The notes under the pieces: model-generated
What the model saw: the letters and a program-made list of their open reading frames with translations, nothing else
What the model was told of the DNA's origin: nothing
Database searches by the model: none
Translations under genes and position numbers: made by a program
Assembly: GCF_016625195.1 (NCBI RefSeq)
Contig: NZ_JACVUP010000013.1
Coordinates: forward strand, 140,902 to 204,901
DNA length: 64,000 nt
Source: Erwinia sp. S63
GTDB taxonomy: Bacteria > Pseudomonadota > Gammaproteobacteria > Enterobacterales > Enterobacteriaceae
Direction of reading: 5' to 3'
In this document: in pieces, positions 46,574 to 56,172 of the stretch
Layout of the letters: every line of letters begins with the position of its first letter
Position numbering within the stretch: position 1 is the stretch's first letter

Positions 46574-47161
46574 ATGAATAAGACTAAGATTGCCAAAACC
46601 CTGATTGCTGCACTGGCCACCACGGCTCTGATGGGCGGCGCAGCCTATGCTGCGGATACCAGCAGCACGGGTTCTAAAATCGATAGTTCTATGAAAAAAG
46701 TCGATGGTTTTATGGATGACAGCGGCATCACCGCCAAAGCCAAAGCGGCGCTGGTGGATGATGAAGCAATTAAAAGTACGGATATCTCAGTGAAAACCCA
46801 TCAGGGCGTGGTCACGCTGAGCGGCTTTGTCGCTTCGCAGGATCAGGCGGAAAAAGCCGTCGCGCTGGTGCAAAAAGTTGAGGGTGTGAAATCCGTCAGT
46901 GACAAACTGCACGTAAAAGACAGCAAACAGACCACACTGAAGGGTTATGCGGGGGATACCGCAACCACTAGCGAAATAAAAGCTAAGCTTTTAGCAGATG
47001 ACATTGTGCCATCGCGCAACGTGAAGGTGGAAACCACCGATGGCGTGGTGCAGTTATCAGGAGAAGTGGCGAACCAGGCACAGTCCGATCGTGCTGAGAA
47101 AATCGCCAAAGCCATTGAAGGCGTAAAAAGCGTGAAGAATGACCTGAAGGTGAAATCTTAA
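46574..47161 (+). CDS. osmY: Periplasmic osmotically induced protein OsmY (two BON domains)
   Basis: A 195-residue periplasmic protein. The signal peptide ([26 protein letters not shown]) is followed by two BON domains (about 52-118 and 130-195), which contact phospholipid membranes. The second half ([41 protein letters not shown]) is almost identical to E. coli OsmY. The start at 46574 is preferred to the ATG at 46565 because agaagga would then be nine bases upstream rather than adjoining. In E. coli it is RpoS-controlled and its product protects against hyperosmotic stress. Confidence 0.95.
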   Translation: MNKTKIAKTLIAALATTALMGGAAYAADTSSTGSKIDSSMKKVDGFMDDSGITAKAKAALVDDEAIKSTDISVKTHQGVVTLSGFVASQDQAEKAVALVQKVEGVKSVSDKLHVKDSKQTTLKGYAGDTATTSEIKAKLLADDIVPSRNVKVETTDGVVQLSGEVANQAQSDRAEKIAKAIEGVKSVKNDLKVKS

Positions 47162-47171
47162 CGCGAGCGAA

Positions 47172-47192
47172 GCGGCACTGTTCCGGTGCCGC
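47172..47192 (+). terminator. Hairpin after osmY
   Basis: The stem gcggcac/gtgccgc with a 7-base loop starts 10 bp after the osmY stop. Only an AT-rich tract follows, so it may be a weak terminator or attenuator before ytjA. Confidence 0.5.
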
Positions 47193-47256
47193 ATCGTAAT
47201 AAAAACAGTGATGTACTAATAAGCAGTTCGATTTTCACTATGGTAAGGAGAGGCTT

Positions 47257-47418
47257 ATGTTTCGTTGGGGTATTATCTTTCTGGTCATCGCTCTGATTGC
47301 TGCAGCATTAGGTTTCGGCGGTCTGGCGGGTACGGCAGCATGGGCAGCTAAACTTGTCTTCATCGTCGGTATTATTCTGTTCCTCGTAAGCCTGTTCACC
47401 GGGCGTAAACGACCCTGA
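47257..47418 (+). CDS. ytjA: Small membrane protein YtjA (DUF1328 family)
   Basis: A 53-residue protein with two membrane helices ([20 protein letters not shown] and [19 protein letters not shown]), too short for a usual gene cut-off. It has a strong taaggagagg ribosome-binding site and the same position, between osmY and yjjU, as E. coli ytjA. Function unknown; in E. coli it is a stress-linked small membrane protein. Confidence 0.9.
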   Translation: MFRWGIIFLVIALIAAALGFGGLAGTAAWAAKLVFIVGIILFLVSLFTGRKRP

Positions 47419-47597
47419 CCGATTGCGTTAACATAACGCTAACCCGCGAGTCACTTAAAGCGGAGACCAGTCATTTGCGGCATAATACATAGCCGCTCCG
47501 ATTGCACTGAGCAATGGGTCAGGGAACGACATTGACTGGTTCTCCGGGATGCTGCCTTAACAGGCTCCCTCAGAGCAGAGACACTGAGGGACATCCA

Positions 47598-48650
47598 TTG
47601 GGAATACGCATCCCGGTGTCATTAGACACCTTTGAGCCCCTGGCGCTCACCCCGTTCAAATCCAACAAAATTGCTCTGGTCTGCGAAGGCGGCGGTCAAC
47701 GCGGCATCTTTACCGCAGGCGTACTTGATGAGTTTCAGCGTGCCGGTTTTAATCCCTTTCAATTGATGCTGGGCACCTCCGCGGGCGCACAAAACCTATC
47801 CGCGTTTGTTTGCGCTCAGCCGGGCTACGCGCGCCGCGTCATCACGCGTTACACCACCAGTAAACTGTTTTTTGATCCGTTGCGCTTTGTGCGCGGCGGC
47901 CATCTGATCGATCTCGACTGGCTGATCGATATCACTAAACAAGAGTTTCCCTTGTCGCTCAGCAACGCTGAAGGGCTGTTTGCCAAAGGCAGCGAGTTCT
48001 ACATGTGCGCCTGTCGCGGTGACGATTACCGCGCCGAATATTTCAATCCTACCAGCCTGAACTGGCATGATGTGATCAAGGCCTCCAGCGCCATTCCGGG
48101 GTTCTATCGCAGCGGCGTGCTGATGGACGGCGTGAACTATCTCGATGGCGGTATCAGCGATGCGATTCCGGTGCGTGAAGCGGCCCGACGCGGTGCCGAT
48201 ACCATTGTGGTGATCCGCACCGTGCCGTCACAAATGTCTTACACGCCAAAGTGGTTCAAACGCATGGAGCGCTGGCTGGGCGATAGCGCGCTGCAGCCGA
48301 TGATCAATATCCTGCATCATCATGAAGAGAGTTATCGGGAGATTCAGCAGTTTATCGAACAGCCGCCAGACGATCTGCGCATCATTGAAATCTATCCGCC
48401 GAAACCGCTGGCGAGTATGGCGCTGGGCAGCCGTTTGGCTTCACTGAATCAGGATTACCATTTAGGTCGCCGCAGCGGTCGCTACTTCCTCGCCACGCTC
48501 GGCCAATGGTTGAGCGATGCCGAACCGTTCCTGCGCCAGACTATCGTAACGCCGCCGGCTGCCGTGGCGAATGCGCCAGACAATCGTGCGGTGCACACGC
48601 CGCCGCTGGCGGATAACGATGCCGACTTTGATGCAGGATCGCTGGCATGA
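47598..48650 (+). CDS. yjjU: Patatin-like phospholipase YjjU
   Basis: A 350-residue patatin-like protein. The oxyanion motif EGGGQRGIFTAG, the nucleophile elbow GTSAGAQ and the catalytic Asp in DGGISDA are intact, so it is probably an active lipid hydrolase; the substrate is not known. I place the start at the TTG at 47598 (gaggg seven bases upstream), because translation from there (LGIRIPVSLDTFEPL) aligns with the E. coli start MGQRIPV; the longer frame from 47514 adds a non-conserved stretch. The stop overlaps the yjjV start by 4 bp. Confidence 0.88.
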   Translation: MGIRIPVSLDTFEPLALTPFKSNKIALVCEGGGQRGIFTAGVLDEFQRAGFNPFQLMLGTSAGAQNLSAFVCAQPGYARRVITRYTTSKLFFDPLRFVRGGHLIDLDWLIDITKQEFPLSLSNAEGLFAKGSEFYMCACRGDDYRAEYFNPTSLNWHDVIKASSAIPGFYRSGVLMDGVNYLDGGISDAIPVREAARRGADTIVVIRTVPSQMSYTPKWFKRMERWLGDSALQPMINILHHHEESYREIQQFIEQPPDDLRIIEIYPPKPLASMALGSRLASLNQDYHLGRRSGRYFLATLGQWLSDAEPFLRQTIVTPPAAVANAPDNRAVHTPPLADNDADFDAGSLA

Positions 48651-49423
48651 GATTTATCGACACCCACTGCCATTTCGATTTCCCGCCGTTTGTCGATGAT
48701 GCGACTGAGAGCATCGCGCGGGCAGCGCAGTCGGGTGTGGAACGCATCATTGTGCCGAGCGTGGACGCCAGCCGCTTTGCGTTGGTCAGCCAGCTGGCGC
48801 AGCAGCATGACGCGCTGTATGCCGCGTTGGGCCTCCATCCGATCAATATTGCCGTGCACCAGGATGCGCATCTGGATCAGCTGGAACAGTGGCTGCAAAC
48901 GCCGGATAGCAAACGCGTGGCGATCGGCGAGATCGGCCTCGATCTCTATATGCAGGACGCACAGTTTGATAAGCAAACGCGTTTACTGGATGCACAGCTC
49001 AAACTGGCGAAAAAATACGATTTGCCGGTGATTCTACATTCACGTCGCACCCACGATCAGCTGGCGCTGCATCTGCGTCGCCATGATTTACCGCGCCGTG
49101 GCGTGGTGCACGGTTTTGCTGGCAGCCAGCAGCAGGCGGAGCGTTTTATCCAGCTTGGCTATGCGATTGGCGTGGGCGGCACTATCACCTATGAGCGTGC
49201 CAGTAAAACCCGTAACACTATTGCCAGCCTGCCGCTCACCTCACTGTTACTGGAAACCGATGCGCCCGATATGCCGTTGCAGGGTTATCAGGGCCAGCCA
49301 AACCGCCCGGAGCGCGCGCGTAACGTGTTTGACGTGCTGTGTCAGTTGCGCAGTGAATCGCCCGACATCATTGCCGATGCGCTATGGCAAAACAGCCTGC
49401 GCGTGTTTGCCCTGCCTGCCTGA
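48647..49423 (+). CDS. yjjV: TatD-family metal-dependent hydrolase YjjV
   Basis: A 258-residue TatD-type hydrolase. Metal ligands are seen in DTHCHFDFP (HxH), GEIGLDLY (Glu), ILHSRR (His), VVHGFAGS (His) and LETDAPD (Asp). TatD proteins are 3'-5' DNA/RNA exonucleases or deoxyribonucleases; the exact YjjV substrate is unknown. It overlaps yjjU by 4 bp. In E. coli yjjW and yjjI follow before deoC; here neither is present and deoC is 291 bp downstream. Confidence 0.92.
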   Translation: MRFIDTHCHFDFPPFVDDATESIARAAQSGVERIIVPSVDASRFALVSQLAQQHDALYAALGLHPINIAVHQDAHLDQLEQWLQTPDSKRVAIGEIGLDLYMQDAQFDKQTRLLDAQLKLAKKYDLPVILHSRRTHDQLALHLRRHDLPRRGVVHGFAGSQQQAERFIQLGYAIGVGGTITYERASKTRNTIASLPLTSLLLETDAPDMPLQGYQGQPNRPERARNVFDVLCQLRSESPDIIADALWQNSLRVFALPA

Positions 49424-49512
49424 TCCCTTCCCGACACAATCTGGATTTGCCGCTATTTTGGCCGGCATTGGCTACAGTAATAAAATCGGCATTACACATT
49501 CTCGCCCTGTTT

Positions 49513-49528
49513 TGTGATAATATTCACA
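49513..49528 (+). promoter_or_regulatory. CRP site 1 of the deo operon
   Basis: TGTGATAATATTCACA is a perfect TGTGA-N6-TCACA CRP half-site pair. It is centred 56 bp upstream of the second CRP site, close to the spacing of the two CRP sites that flank the CytR site in E. coli deoP2. Confidence 0.85.
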
Positions 49529-49568
49529 ACCTGTATTACGCCTGAAAACCGCTATGCTAGCGATTATT

Positions 49569-49584
49569 TGTGATGTAAATCACT
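49569..49584 (+). promoter_or_regulatory. CRP site 2 of the deo operon
   Basis: TGTGATGTAAATCACT matches the CRP consensus at nine of ten half-site positions. If it acts at about -41, as in E. coli deoP2, transcription starts near 49617. The 40 bp between the two sites would be the CytR-binding interval. Confidence 0.82.
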
Positions 49585-49655
49585 AGATAATTGTATTCAT
49601 ATGACGAATTTTCTTTTTTCATGTGACATGAAGCGCAATTCATTCAGGTGTGGTT

Positions 49656-49671
49656 TGTTAGAATTATCACA
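49656..49671 (+). promoter_or_regulatory. DeoR operator before deoC
   Basis: TGTTAGAATTATCACA matches the DeoR operator TGTTAGAATTCTAACA at 14 of 16 positions. It lies 44 bp before the deoC start, downstream of the CRP sites, as expected for repression relieved by deoxyribose-5-phosphate. Confidence 0.78.
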
Positions 49672-49714
49672 TTATCCGGTGGCGTCGTCTGCCGGTCACC
49701 TTTTGGAGAGCATC

Positions 49715-50494
49715 ATGACCGATCTTAAAGCGGCTGCACAACGCGCCCTGCAACTGATGGATTTGACCACCCTGAACGAAGATGACACCGATGAGAAGGT
49801 GATCGCGCTGTGTCATCAGGCGAAATCGCCAGCCGGTAACACCGCAGCGATCTGCATCTATCCACGTTTCATCCCTGCGGCACGTAAAGCACTGCGCGAG
49901 CAGGGCACGCCTGATATCCGCATCGCTACGGTCACTAACTTCCCGCATGGCAACGATGACGTTGAGATCGCGCTGGCAGAAACCCGTGCGGCGATCGCCT
50001 ACGGTGCTGATGAAGTGGACGTGGTGTTCCCGTATCGCGCGCTGATTGCCGGCAACCGTGATATCGGCTTTGAGCTGGTGAAAGCCTGTAAAGAAGCCTG
50101 TGCCGCCGCCAACGTGCTGCTGAAAGTGATCATCGAAACCGGTGAGCTGAAAGAAGAAGCGCTGATTCGCGCGGCTTCTGAAATTGCGATCGATGCTGGC
50201 GCGGACTTCATTAAAACCTCCACCGGTAAAGTGCCGGTCAACGCCACGCCAGAAGTGGCCGCGATCATGATGCAGGTGATCCACGATAAAGGCGTAAAAC
50301 AGCAGGTAGGCTTCAAGCCTGCGGGCGGCGTGCGTACGGCGGAAGATGCCGCGATCTACCTGAAGCTGGCAGACGATATCCTGGGTGAAGGCTGGGCGGA
50401 TGCGCGCCACTTCCGTTTTGGCGCCTCAAGCCTGCTGGCGAGCCTGCTCAACACCCTGGGCCACGTCACTGCGACCAGCAAAGCGGGTTACTGA
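49715..50494 (+). CDS. deoC: Deoxyribose-phosphate aldolase
   Basis: DeoC cleaves 2-deoxyribose-5-phosphate to acetaldehyde and glyceraldehyde-3-phosphate, the last step of deoxynucleoside breakdown. The product from the ATG at 49715 is 259 residues ([21 protein letters not shown]), matching E. coli. Schiff-base and proton-relay lysines lie in [10 protein letters not shown] and [11 protein letters not shown]. The longer frame from 49601 runs through the regulatory region and was rejected. ttttggagag precedes the start. Confidence 0.97.
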   Translation: MTDLKAAAQRALQLMDLTTLNEDDTDEKVIALCHQAKSPAGNTAAICIYPRFIPAARKALREQGTPDIRIATVTNFPHGNDDVEIALAETRAAIAYGADEVDVVFPYRALIAGNRDIGFELVKACKEACAAANVLLKVIIETGELKEEALIRAASEIAIDAGADFIKTSTGKVPVNATPEVAAIMMQVIHDKGVKQQVGFKPAGGVRTAEDAAIYLKLADDILGEGWADARHFRFGASSLLASLLNTLGHVTATSKAGY

Positions 50495-50589
50495 TTTAAC
50501 CGATGTTCGGTGCGTTTTCTTAGGGTGCGCATTGGTGCGCACCTGGCCGATGTCGCACCGTTTTCACAGCATTCTCCGGGGAGGCAACC

Positions 50590-51912
50590 GTGTTCCTGCC
50601 ACAAGAAATTATTCGAAAAAAACGCGACGGCCTGCCACTGAGCGAGGCGGAGATCCGCTTCTTCATCAATGGCGTGCGCGACAACAGCGTGTCAGAAGGC
50701 CAGATCGCCGCGCTGGCGATGACCATCTATTTTCACGATATGAATCTGGAAGAGCGCGTGGCGCTGACCATGGCGATGCGCGATTCCGGCACCGTCCTGA
50801 ACTGGCAGTCGCTGAACCTCAACGGTCCGATTGTGGATAAACACTCCACCGGCGGCGTGGGCGATGTGACTTCGCTGATGCTCGGTCCGATGGTGGCAGC
50901 GTGCGGCGGCTATGTCCCGATGATCTCCGGACGTGGGCTGGGTCACACCGGCGGTACGCTGGACAAACTGGAAGCCATCCCCGATTTTGATATCTTCCCA
51001 AGCGACGATCGTTTCCGTCAGATCATTAAAGATGTCGGCATCGCGATTATCGGCCAGACCAACTCACTGGCCCCCGCCGATAAACGTTTCTACGCCACGC
51101 GCGATATCACCGCCACCGTTGACTCGATCCCGCTGATCACCGCCTCGATCCTTGCCAAGAAACTGGCGGAAGGACTGGATGCGTTGGTGATGGATGTGAA
51201 AGTCGGTTCCGGTGCCTTTATGCCGACCTTTGAAGCCTCGGAAAATCTGGCGCAAGCGATTGTTGGCGTGGCGAACGGCGCGGGCTGCAAAACCACCGCG
51301 CTTCTCACTGACATGAATCAGGTGCTGGCATCCACCGCCGGTAATGCGCTGGAAGTCCGCGAAGCAGTGCAGTTCCTCACCGGCGAGGCGCGCAACCCGC
51401 GCTTGCTGGAAGTGACCATGGCGCTGTGCTCGGAAATGCTGATCTCCGGCAAGCTGGCCGACAACGACGCCGAAGCACGACAGAAACTGCAGAACGTGCT
51501 GGATAACGGTAAAGCGGCGGAAGTGTTTGCGCGCATGGTGGCGGCGCAGAATGGTCCGGTGGATTTCATCGAGCGGATGGACAGCTATCTGCCTGCACCG
51601 ATGCTGAGCAAAGCGGTGTACGCCGATCGCGCCGGTATCGTCAGCGCCATGGATACGCGTGCGCTGGGTATGGCGGTGGTGTCACTCGGCGGTGGTCGTC
51701 AGCGCGCCAGCGACAGCATTGATTACAGCGTGGGCTTGAGTGAGATGACCACGCTCGGCACCAAAATTGATGCGTATCGCCCGCTGGCGGTGATTCATGC
51801 CGCGTCGGAAGCGCAGTGGCAGCAGGCAGCTGAAGCAGTGAAAGCGGCAATTACTTTGAGCGACCGCGCGCCTGAAGAGACGCCGGTGGTGTATCGCCGC
51901 GTCAGCGAGTAA
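50590..51912 (+). CDS. deoA: Thymidine phosphorylase
   Basis: DeoA converts thymidine and phosphate to thymine and 2-deoxyribose-1-phosphate. The 440-residue product has the phosphate-binding loop KHSTGGVGD and the signature [16 protein letters not shown]. It starts with GTG at 50590 ([17 protein letters not shown] follows, as in E. coli [14 protein letters not shown]), with ggggagg upstream. Order deoC-A-B-D on one strand is as in E. coli. Confidence 0.97.
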   Translation: MFLPQEIIRKKRDGLPLSEAEIRFFINGVRDNSVSEGQIAALAMTIYFHDMNLEERVALTMAMRDSGTVLNWQSLNLNGPIVDKHSTGGVGDVTSLMLGPMVAACGGYVPMISGRGLGHTGGTLDKLEAIPDFDIFPSDDRFRQIIKDVGIAIIGQTNSLAPADKRFYATRDITATVDSIPLITASILAKKLAEGLDALVMDVKVGSGAFMPTFEASENLAQAIVGVANGAGCKTTALLTDMNQVLASTAGNALEVREAVQFLTGEARNPRLLEVTMALCSEMLISGKLADNDAEARQKLQNVLDNGKAAEVFARMVAAQNGPVDFIERMDSYLPAPMLSKAVYADRAGIVSAMDTRALGMAVVSLGGGRQRASDSIDYSVGLSEMTTLGTKIDAYRPLAVIHAASEAQWQQAAEAVKAAITLSDRAPEETPVVYRRVSE

Positions 51913-52003
51913 CGCTTCTTCGTGCCAGGCAGCGGCCGTTCGGGTATACTGATCTGATCGCTTTTTTTTGACTTGTCATCGCGCCATTGCGCAGGAGACT
52001 TGC

Positions 52004-53227
52004 ATGAAACGTGCTTTTATTATGGTTCTCGACTCCTTCGGGATCGGCTCCAGCAAAGACGCCGATAAATTCGGTGATGAAGGATCGGATACGCTCGGCC
52101 ATATCGCCGAAGCGTGCTTCGAAGGCCGCGCCAATGAAGGTCGTGAAGGCCCGCTGCATCTGCCCAACCTGACCGCGCTCGGTCTGGGTAAAGCGGCTGA
52201 ACTCTCTACCGGCCGCTTCCCGCCGGGCCTCGACGCCAATGCCGAAATCATTGGTGCCTACGCTTACGCCAGCGAGTTGTCATCCGGTAAAGACACGCCG
52301 TCAGGCCACTGGGAGATCGCTGGTGTGCCGGTGCTGTTTGACTGGGGCTACTTCAGTGACAAAGAGAACAGCTTCCCGCAGGAACTGCTCGACGTGCTGG
52401 TGAAACGCGCCGACTTACCGGGCTATCTCGGTAACTGCCATTCGTCCGGTACGGTGATCCTCGACCAGTTGGGCGAAGAACACATGAAATCCGGCAAGCC
52501 GATTTTCTACACCTCGGCGGACTCGGTGTTCCAGATTGCCTGTCACGAAGAGACCTTTGGTCTGGATCGTCTGTATGAGCTGTGCGAAATCGCGCGTGAA
52601 GAGCTGACCAACGGTGGCTACAACATCGGTCGTGTGATTGCGCGTCCGTTTGTCGGTGACAAAGCGGGCAACTTCGAGCGTACCGGCAACCGCCACGATC
52701 TGGCGGTGGAACCGCCAGCGCCGACCATGCTGAAAAAGCTGGTGGACGAGAAGGGCGGCGAAGTGATTTCCGTGGGTAAAATTGCGGATATCTACGCCGA
52801 GCAGGGCATCACCCAGAAAGTGAAAGCTACCGGGCTGGATGCGCTGTTTAACGCCACCATCGAGCAGATGAAAAAGGCACCGGACAATTCCATCGTGTTC
52901 ACCAACTTCGTTGATTTTGACTCCACCTGGGGCCATCGTCGCGATATCGCCGGATATGCGGGTGGTTTAGAGTTCTTCGACCGTCGTTTGCCGGAGCTGA
53001 TGGAGCTGGTGAAAGAGGGGGATATTCTGATCCTCACCGCTGACCACGGCTGTGACCCAAGCTGGCAAGGCACCGAGCATACGCGCGAGCACATTCCGAT
53101 TTTGATTTATGGTCCGAAAGTGAAGCCGGGATCGCTGGGTTATCGCGATACCTTTGCGGATATCGGCCAGACCATTGCGAAGTATTTTGGCCTGTCCAGC
53201 ATGGACTACGGCAAAAGCCTGCTGTAA
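52004..53227 (+). CDS. deoB: Phosphopentomutase
   Basis: DeoB interconverts (deoxy)ribose-1- and 5-phosphates. The 407-residue product has the alkaline-phosphatase-superfamily metal site: MVLDSFGIG (Asp), [15 protein letters not shown] (phospho-threonine), DHGCDPSW and [10 protein letters not shown]. The start at 52004 has caggaga upstream; the frame from 51968 was rejected. Confidence 0.97.
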   Translation: MKRAFIMVLDSFGIGSSKDADKFGDEGSDTLGHIAEACFEGRANEGREGPLHLPNLTALGLGKAAELSTGRFPPGLDANAEIIGAYAYASELSSGKDTPSGHWEIAGVPVLFDWGYFSDKENSFPQELLDVLVKRADLPGYLGNCHSSGTVILDQLGEEHMKSGKPIFYTSADSVFQIACHEETFGLDRLYELCEIAREELTNGGYNIGRVIARPFVGDKAGNFERTGNRHDLAVEPPAPTMLKKLVDEKGGEVISVGKIADIYAEQGITQKVKATGLDALFNATIEQMKKAPDNSIVFTNFVDFDSTWGHRRDIAGYAGGLEFFDRRLPELMELVKEGDILILTADHGCDPSWQGTEHTREHIPILIYGPKVKPGSLGYRDTFADIGQTIAKYFGLSSMDYGKSLL

Positions 53228-53260
53228 AACAGCCCACCAATTTTAAAAAGGAAAATAACC

Positions 53261-53974
53261 ATGGCAACGCCTCATATTAATGCAGAAATGGGTGACTTCG
53301 CGGACGTGGTGCTGATGCCGGGCGATCCGCTGCGCGCTAAGCACATCGCAGAAACCTTCCTGGAAGATGCGGTTGAAGTGAACAACGTGCGCAGCATGCT
53401 GGGTTACACCGGGACGTACAAAGGCCGTAAGATTTCGGTCATGGGCCACGGTATGGGTATTCCATCCTGCTCGATCTACACCAAAGAGCTGATCACTGAT
53501 TTCGGCGTGAAGAAAATCATCCGTGTCGGTTCCTGCGGCGCGGTACGTGCAGATGTGAAACTGCGTGATGTGGTGATTGGTCTGGGTGCCTGCACCGATT
53601 CCAAAGTGAACCGTATGCGTTTCAAAGATCACGACTTCGCGGCGATTGCTGACTTCGACATGGTGCGTAACGCGGTTGATGCGGCCAAAGCGCTGGGCGT
53701 TGATGCGCGCGTTGGCAACATCTTCTCTGCTGACCTGTTCTATACGCCAGATCCGCAGATGTTCGACGTAATGGAGAAGTACGGCATTCTGGGTGTGGAA
53801 ATGGAAGCGGCCGGTATTTACGGCGTGGCGGCGGAGTTCGGTGCTAAAGCGCTGACCATCTGCACCGTATCGGATCATATCCGTACTCACGAGCAGACCA
53901 CTGCGGCTGAGCGCCAGACCACCTTCAACGATATGATCAAGATCGCGCTGGAGTCGGTACTGCTGGGGGATTAA
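53261..53974 (+). CDS. deoD: Purine-nucleoside phosphorylase
   Basis: DeoD cleaves purine (deoxy)nucleosides with phosphate. It has 237 residues starting [32 protein letters not shown], with the hexameric-PNP signature [16 protein letters not shown] and the ribose-binding VEMEAAGIY. It starts 33 bp after deoB and closes the deo operon. Confidence 0.97.
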   Translation: MATPHINAEMGDFADVVLMPGDPLRAKHIAETFLEDAVEVNNVRSMLGYTGTYKGRKISVMGHGMGIPSCSIYTKELITDFGVKKIIRVGSCGAVRADVKLRDVVIGLGACTDSKVNRMRFKDHDFAAIADFDMVRNAVDAAKALGVDARVGNIFSADLFYTPDPQMFDVMEKYGILGVEMEAAGIYGVAAEFGAKALTICTVSDHIRTHEQTTAAERQTTFNDMIKIALESVLLGD

Positions 53975-54009
53975 TTCCGCCAGTCTGCTCTCATCCAGAC
54001 GCACCAGTG

Positions 54010-54064
54010 TAGCGGCGCGATTCATCGCGCTGTTTCAACGGCTCGCAATAAATTGCGCCGCTAC
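54010..54064. repeat. REP-like palindrome, copy C (full-length form)
   Basis: tagcggcgcgattcatcgcgc is followed after a spacer by cgcaataaattgcgccgcta, so the whole 55-bp element is an imperfect palindrome whose outer arms (tagcggcgc/gcgccgcta) pair. It is the best-preserved copy in this window and lies 36 bp after deoD. Confidence 0.75.
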
Positions 54065-54189
54065 ATCTTCACCTAATCTGTTTCGTAAACATCTGACACA
54101 CTTTTACCCAGGCTTGTGCATCTTCGTGCTGGCTCTAAAACAATCTCTGCTTATCATTAGCGTGATAACAAAGAGACTAAGCCCCCCTG

Positions 54190-56067
54190 ATGAATTTCCG
54201 TAATTTCGAAGCCGAAGAGAAACTGTTTGTCCGCCGTGCGCTTGTCGCTTTTGCCCTGGTCGTCATCTGCTTCATCATTCTTGGCGTTAACCTGTATCGT
54301 ATTCAGGTGGAGCAGCACAGCTATTACCAGACGCGCTCCAACGAAAACGACATCAAAATGATCCCCATCGCGCCGACGCGTGGCTTGATTTACGATCGCA
54401 ACGGTATTCCGCTGGTGCGTAACGTCACCTGGTACGACATCCTCATCACGCCGTATAAAATCGACAACATGCAGGAAACGCTCAAAGAGCTGACGCCGAT
54501 CGTCAACCTGACGCCAGAAGAGATCGACACTTTCGAGCATGAACTCAAACAAAACAGCCGCTACAAACCGGTTGAACTGAAAGGTGAACTCACCGACGAG
54601 CAGGTGGCGCGCTTTTCCGTCAATCAGTTCCGTTTCTCCGGTGTCACTATCGATACTTACCAGGATCGTGAATATCCGTACGGGGCCGATTTAGCCCATG
54701 TGGTGGGTTATGTTTCCAAGATCAACGATAACGATTTCAAACGCCTGAATGCTGAAGGCGTGGGCGAAAACTATGCTGCTGACCACAACATCGGTAAGCA
54801 GGGCATTGAAGGCTATTACGAATCGCTGCTGCACGGCAAAACCGGTTATCAGGAAGTGGAAGTGGATAACCACGGCCGCATCGTGCGCGTGCTGAAAGAG
54901 GTGCCGCCGGTTGCCGGGCAGAACGTCTATCTGACGCTGGATCTGCATCTTCAACAGTACGTTGAGAGCCAGTTGGCCGGTCAGCGTGCGGCGGCTTTGA
55001 TTGAAGATCCGCGCGATGGCAGCGTGCTGGCGATGGTGTCTGCGCCGAGCTATGACCCTAATCCGTTTGTAAAAGGCATCAGCTACAAAGCCTATAAAAC
55101 CCTGCTCCAGGACAAAAACCTGCCGCTGATTAACCGCGTCACGCAAGGTCTGTATCCACCGGCTTCGACGGTTAAACCTTATATGGCGATGTCCGCGCTG
55201 CTGACTAAAGTCATTACCCCTAGCTTTACCATTTTTGGCGCGCCGACCTGGACGCTACCGGGCACCGATCGTAAGTATCGCGACTGGAAAAAATCGGGGC
55301 ATGGCACGCTGGATGTCACCAAGGCGATTGAGGAGTCGGCGGATAGCTTCTTCTACCAGGTGGCGTTTATGATGGGTATCGATCGTATTCACACCATGCT
55401 GAGCCAGTTTGGTTACGGCAGACCGACGGGTATCGATCTGAACGAAGAGTATGCCGGACTGCTGCCGAGCCGTGAATGGAAGCAGAAAGTGCACAAACAC
55501 GCGTGGTATCAGGGCGATACGGTATCGGTAGGTATCGGGCAGGGTTACTGGATTGCGACGCCGATTCAGATGGTGAAAGCGCTGGTGGCACTGCTCAACA
55601 ATGGTAGGGTGATCAATCCACACTTGCTGGAGAAATCGCAGCGCGGCACCGAACAGCAGCTGTATCAACCAAAAGCGCCACAGCCGCAGATTGGCGATCC
55701 GAGATCACCGTACTGGTCGCTGGTGCGACACGCTATGTTCGGCATGGCCAATGCGCCAAACGGTACCGGCTATAAATACTTCCACACCGCGCCTTATGGC
55801 ATCGCGGCGAAGTCGGGCACGTCTCAGGTATTTAGCTTGAAGCAGAATCAGGTCTATAACGCCAAGATGATTCCCACGCGCCTGCGTGACCACATCTTCT
55901 ATACCGCTTTCGCACCGTTTAATGATCCACGAGTGGCGGTGGCATTGATTCTGGAAAACGGCGGCAGTGAAGGGGTGACGGCGGCACCGCTGATGCGCAA
56001 TATTCTCGACCACATCTTCCTGCCGCCACCGTCGGAACCACCGGTACAAACGGCGCAGAAAAATTAA
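54190..56067 (+). CDS. Second penicillin-binding protein 2 (MrdA-like transpeptidase)
   Basis: A 625-residue class B PBP of the PBP2 (elongasome) type: short cytoplasmic start, one membrane helix (about 20-38), dimerisation domain (about 60-240) and transpeptidase domain. The nucleophile motif is ASTVK (Ser326, Lys329), the SXN-type motif is in EESADSFFYQ and the KTGT motif is KSGT (Lys541). In Enterobacterales mrdA is normally in the mrdAB-rlpA operon near lipA; this copy stands alone next to deoD, with no rodA, so it is probably a paralogue, like PBP2SAL of Salmonella. That the canonical copy exists elsewhere is assumed. Confidence 0.9.
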   Translation: MNFRNFEAEEKLFVRRALVAFALVVICFIILGVNLYRIQVEQHSYYQTRSNENDIKMIPIAPTRGLIYDRNGIPLVRNVTWYDILITPYKIDNMQETLKELTPIVNLTPEEIDTFEHELKQNSRYKPVELKGELTDEQVARFSVNQFRFSGVTIDTYQDREYPYGADLAHVVGYVSKINDNDFKRLNAEGVGENYAADHNIGKQGIEGYYESLLHGKTGYQEVEVDNHGRIVRVLKEVPPVAGQNVYLTLDLHLQQYVESQLAGQRAAALIEDPRDGSVLAMVSAPSYDPNPFVKGISYKAYKTLLQDKNLPLINRVTQGLYPPASTVKPYMAMSALLTKVITPSFTIFGAPTWTLPGTDRKYRDWKKSGHGTLDVTKAIEESADSFFYQVAFMMGIDRIHTMLSQFGYGRPTGIDLNEEYAGLLPSREWKQKVHKHAWYQGDTVSVGIGQGYWIATPIQMVKALVALLNNGRVINPHLLEKSQRGTEQQLYQPKAPQPQIGDPRSPYWSLVRHAMFGMANAPNGTGYKYFHTAPYGIAAKSGTSQVFSLKQNQVYNAKMIPTRLRDHIFYTAFAPFNDPRVAVALILENGGSEGVTAAPLMRNILDHIFLPPPSEPPVQTAQKN

Positions 56068-56172
56068 TTTGCGCGAGACCGTGCCTAACCTGGCGGTGCG
56101 GTCTATCGCGCGAACCAGATAAAGCAGTATTGCTGACCTCGGCGCTATAAATTCCGCCGCTGCAATGCTCTT

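Noticed and set aside
47514..47597. N-terminal extension of YjjU from the ATG at 47514
   Set aside because: The extra 28 residues are cysteine- and glycine-rich and not present in the E. coli protein; the region reads better as a leader with a hairpin.
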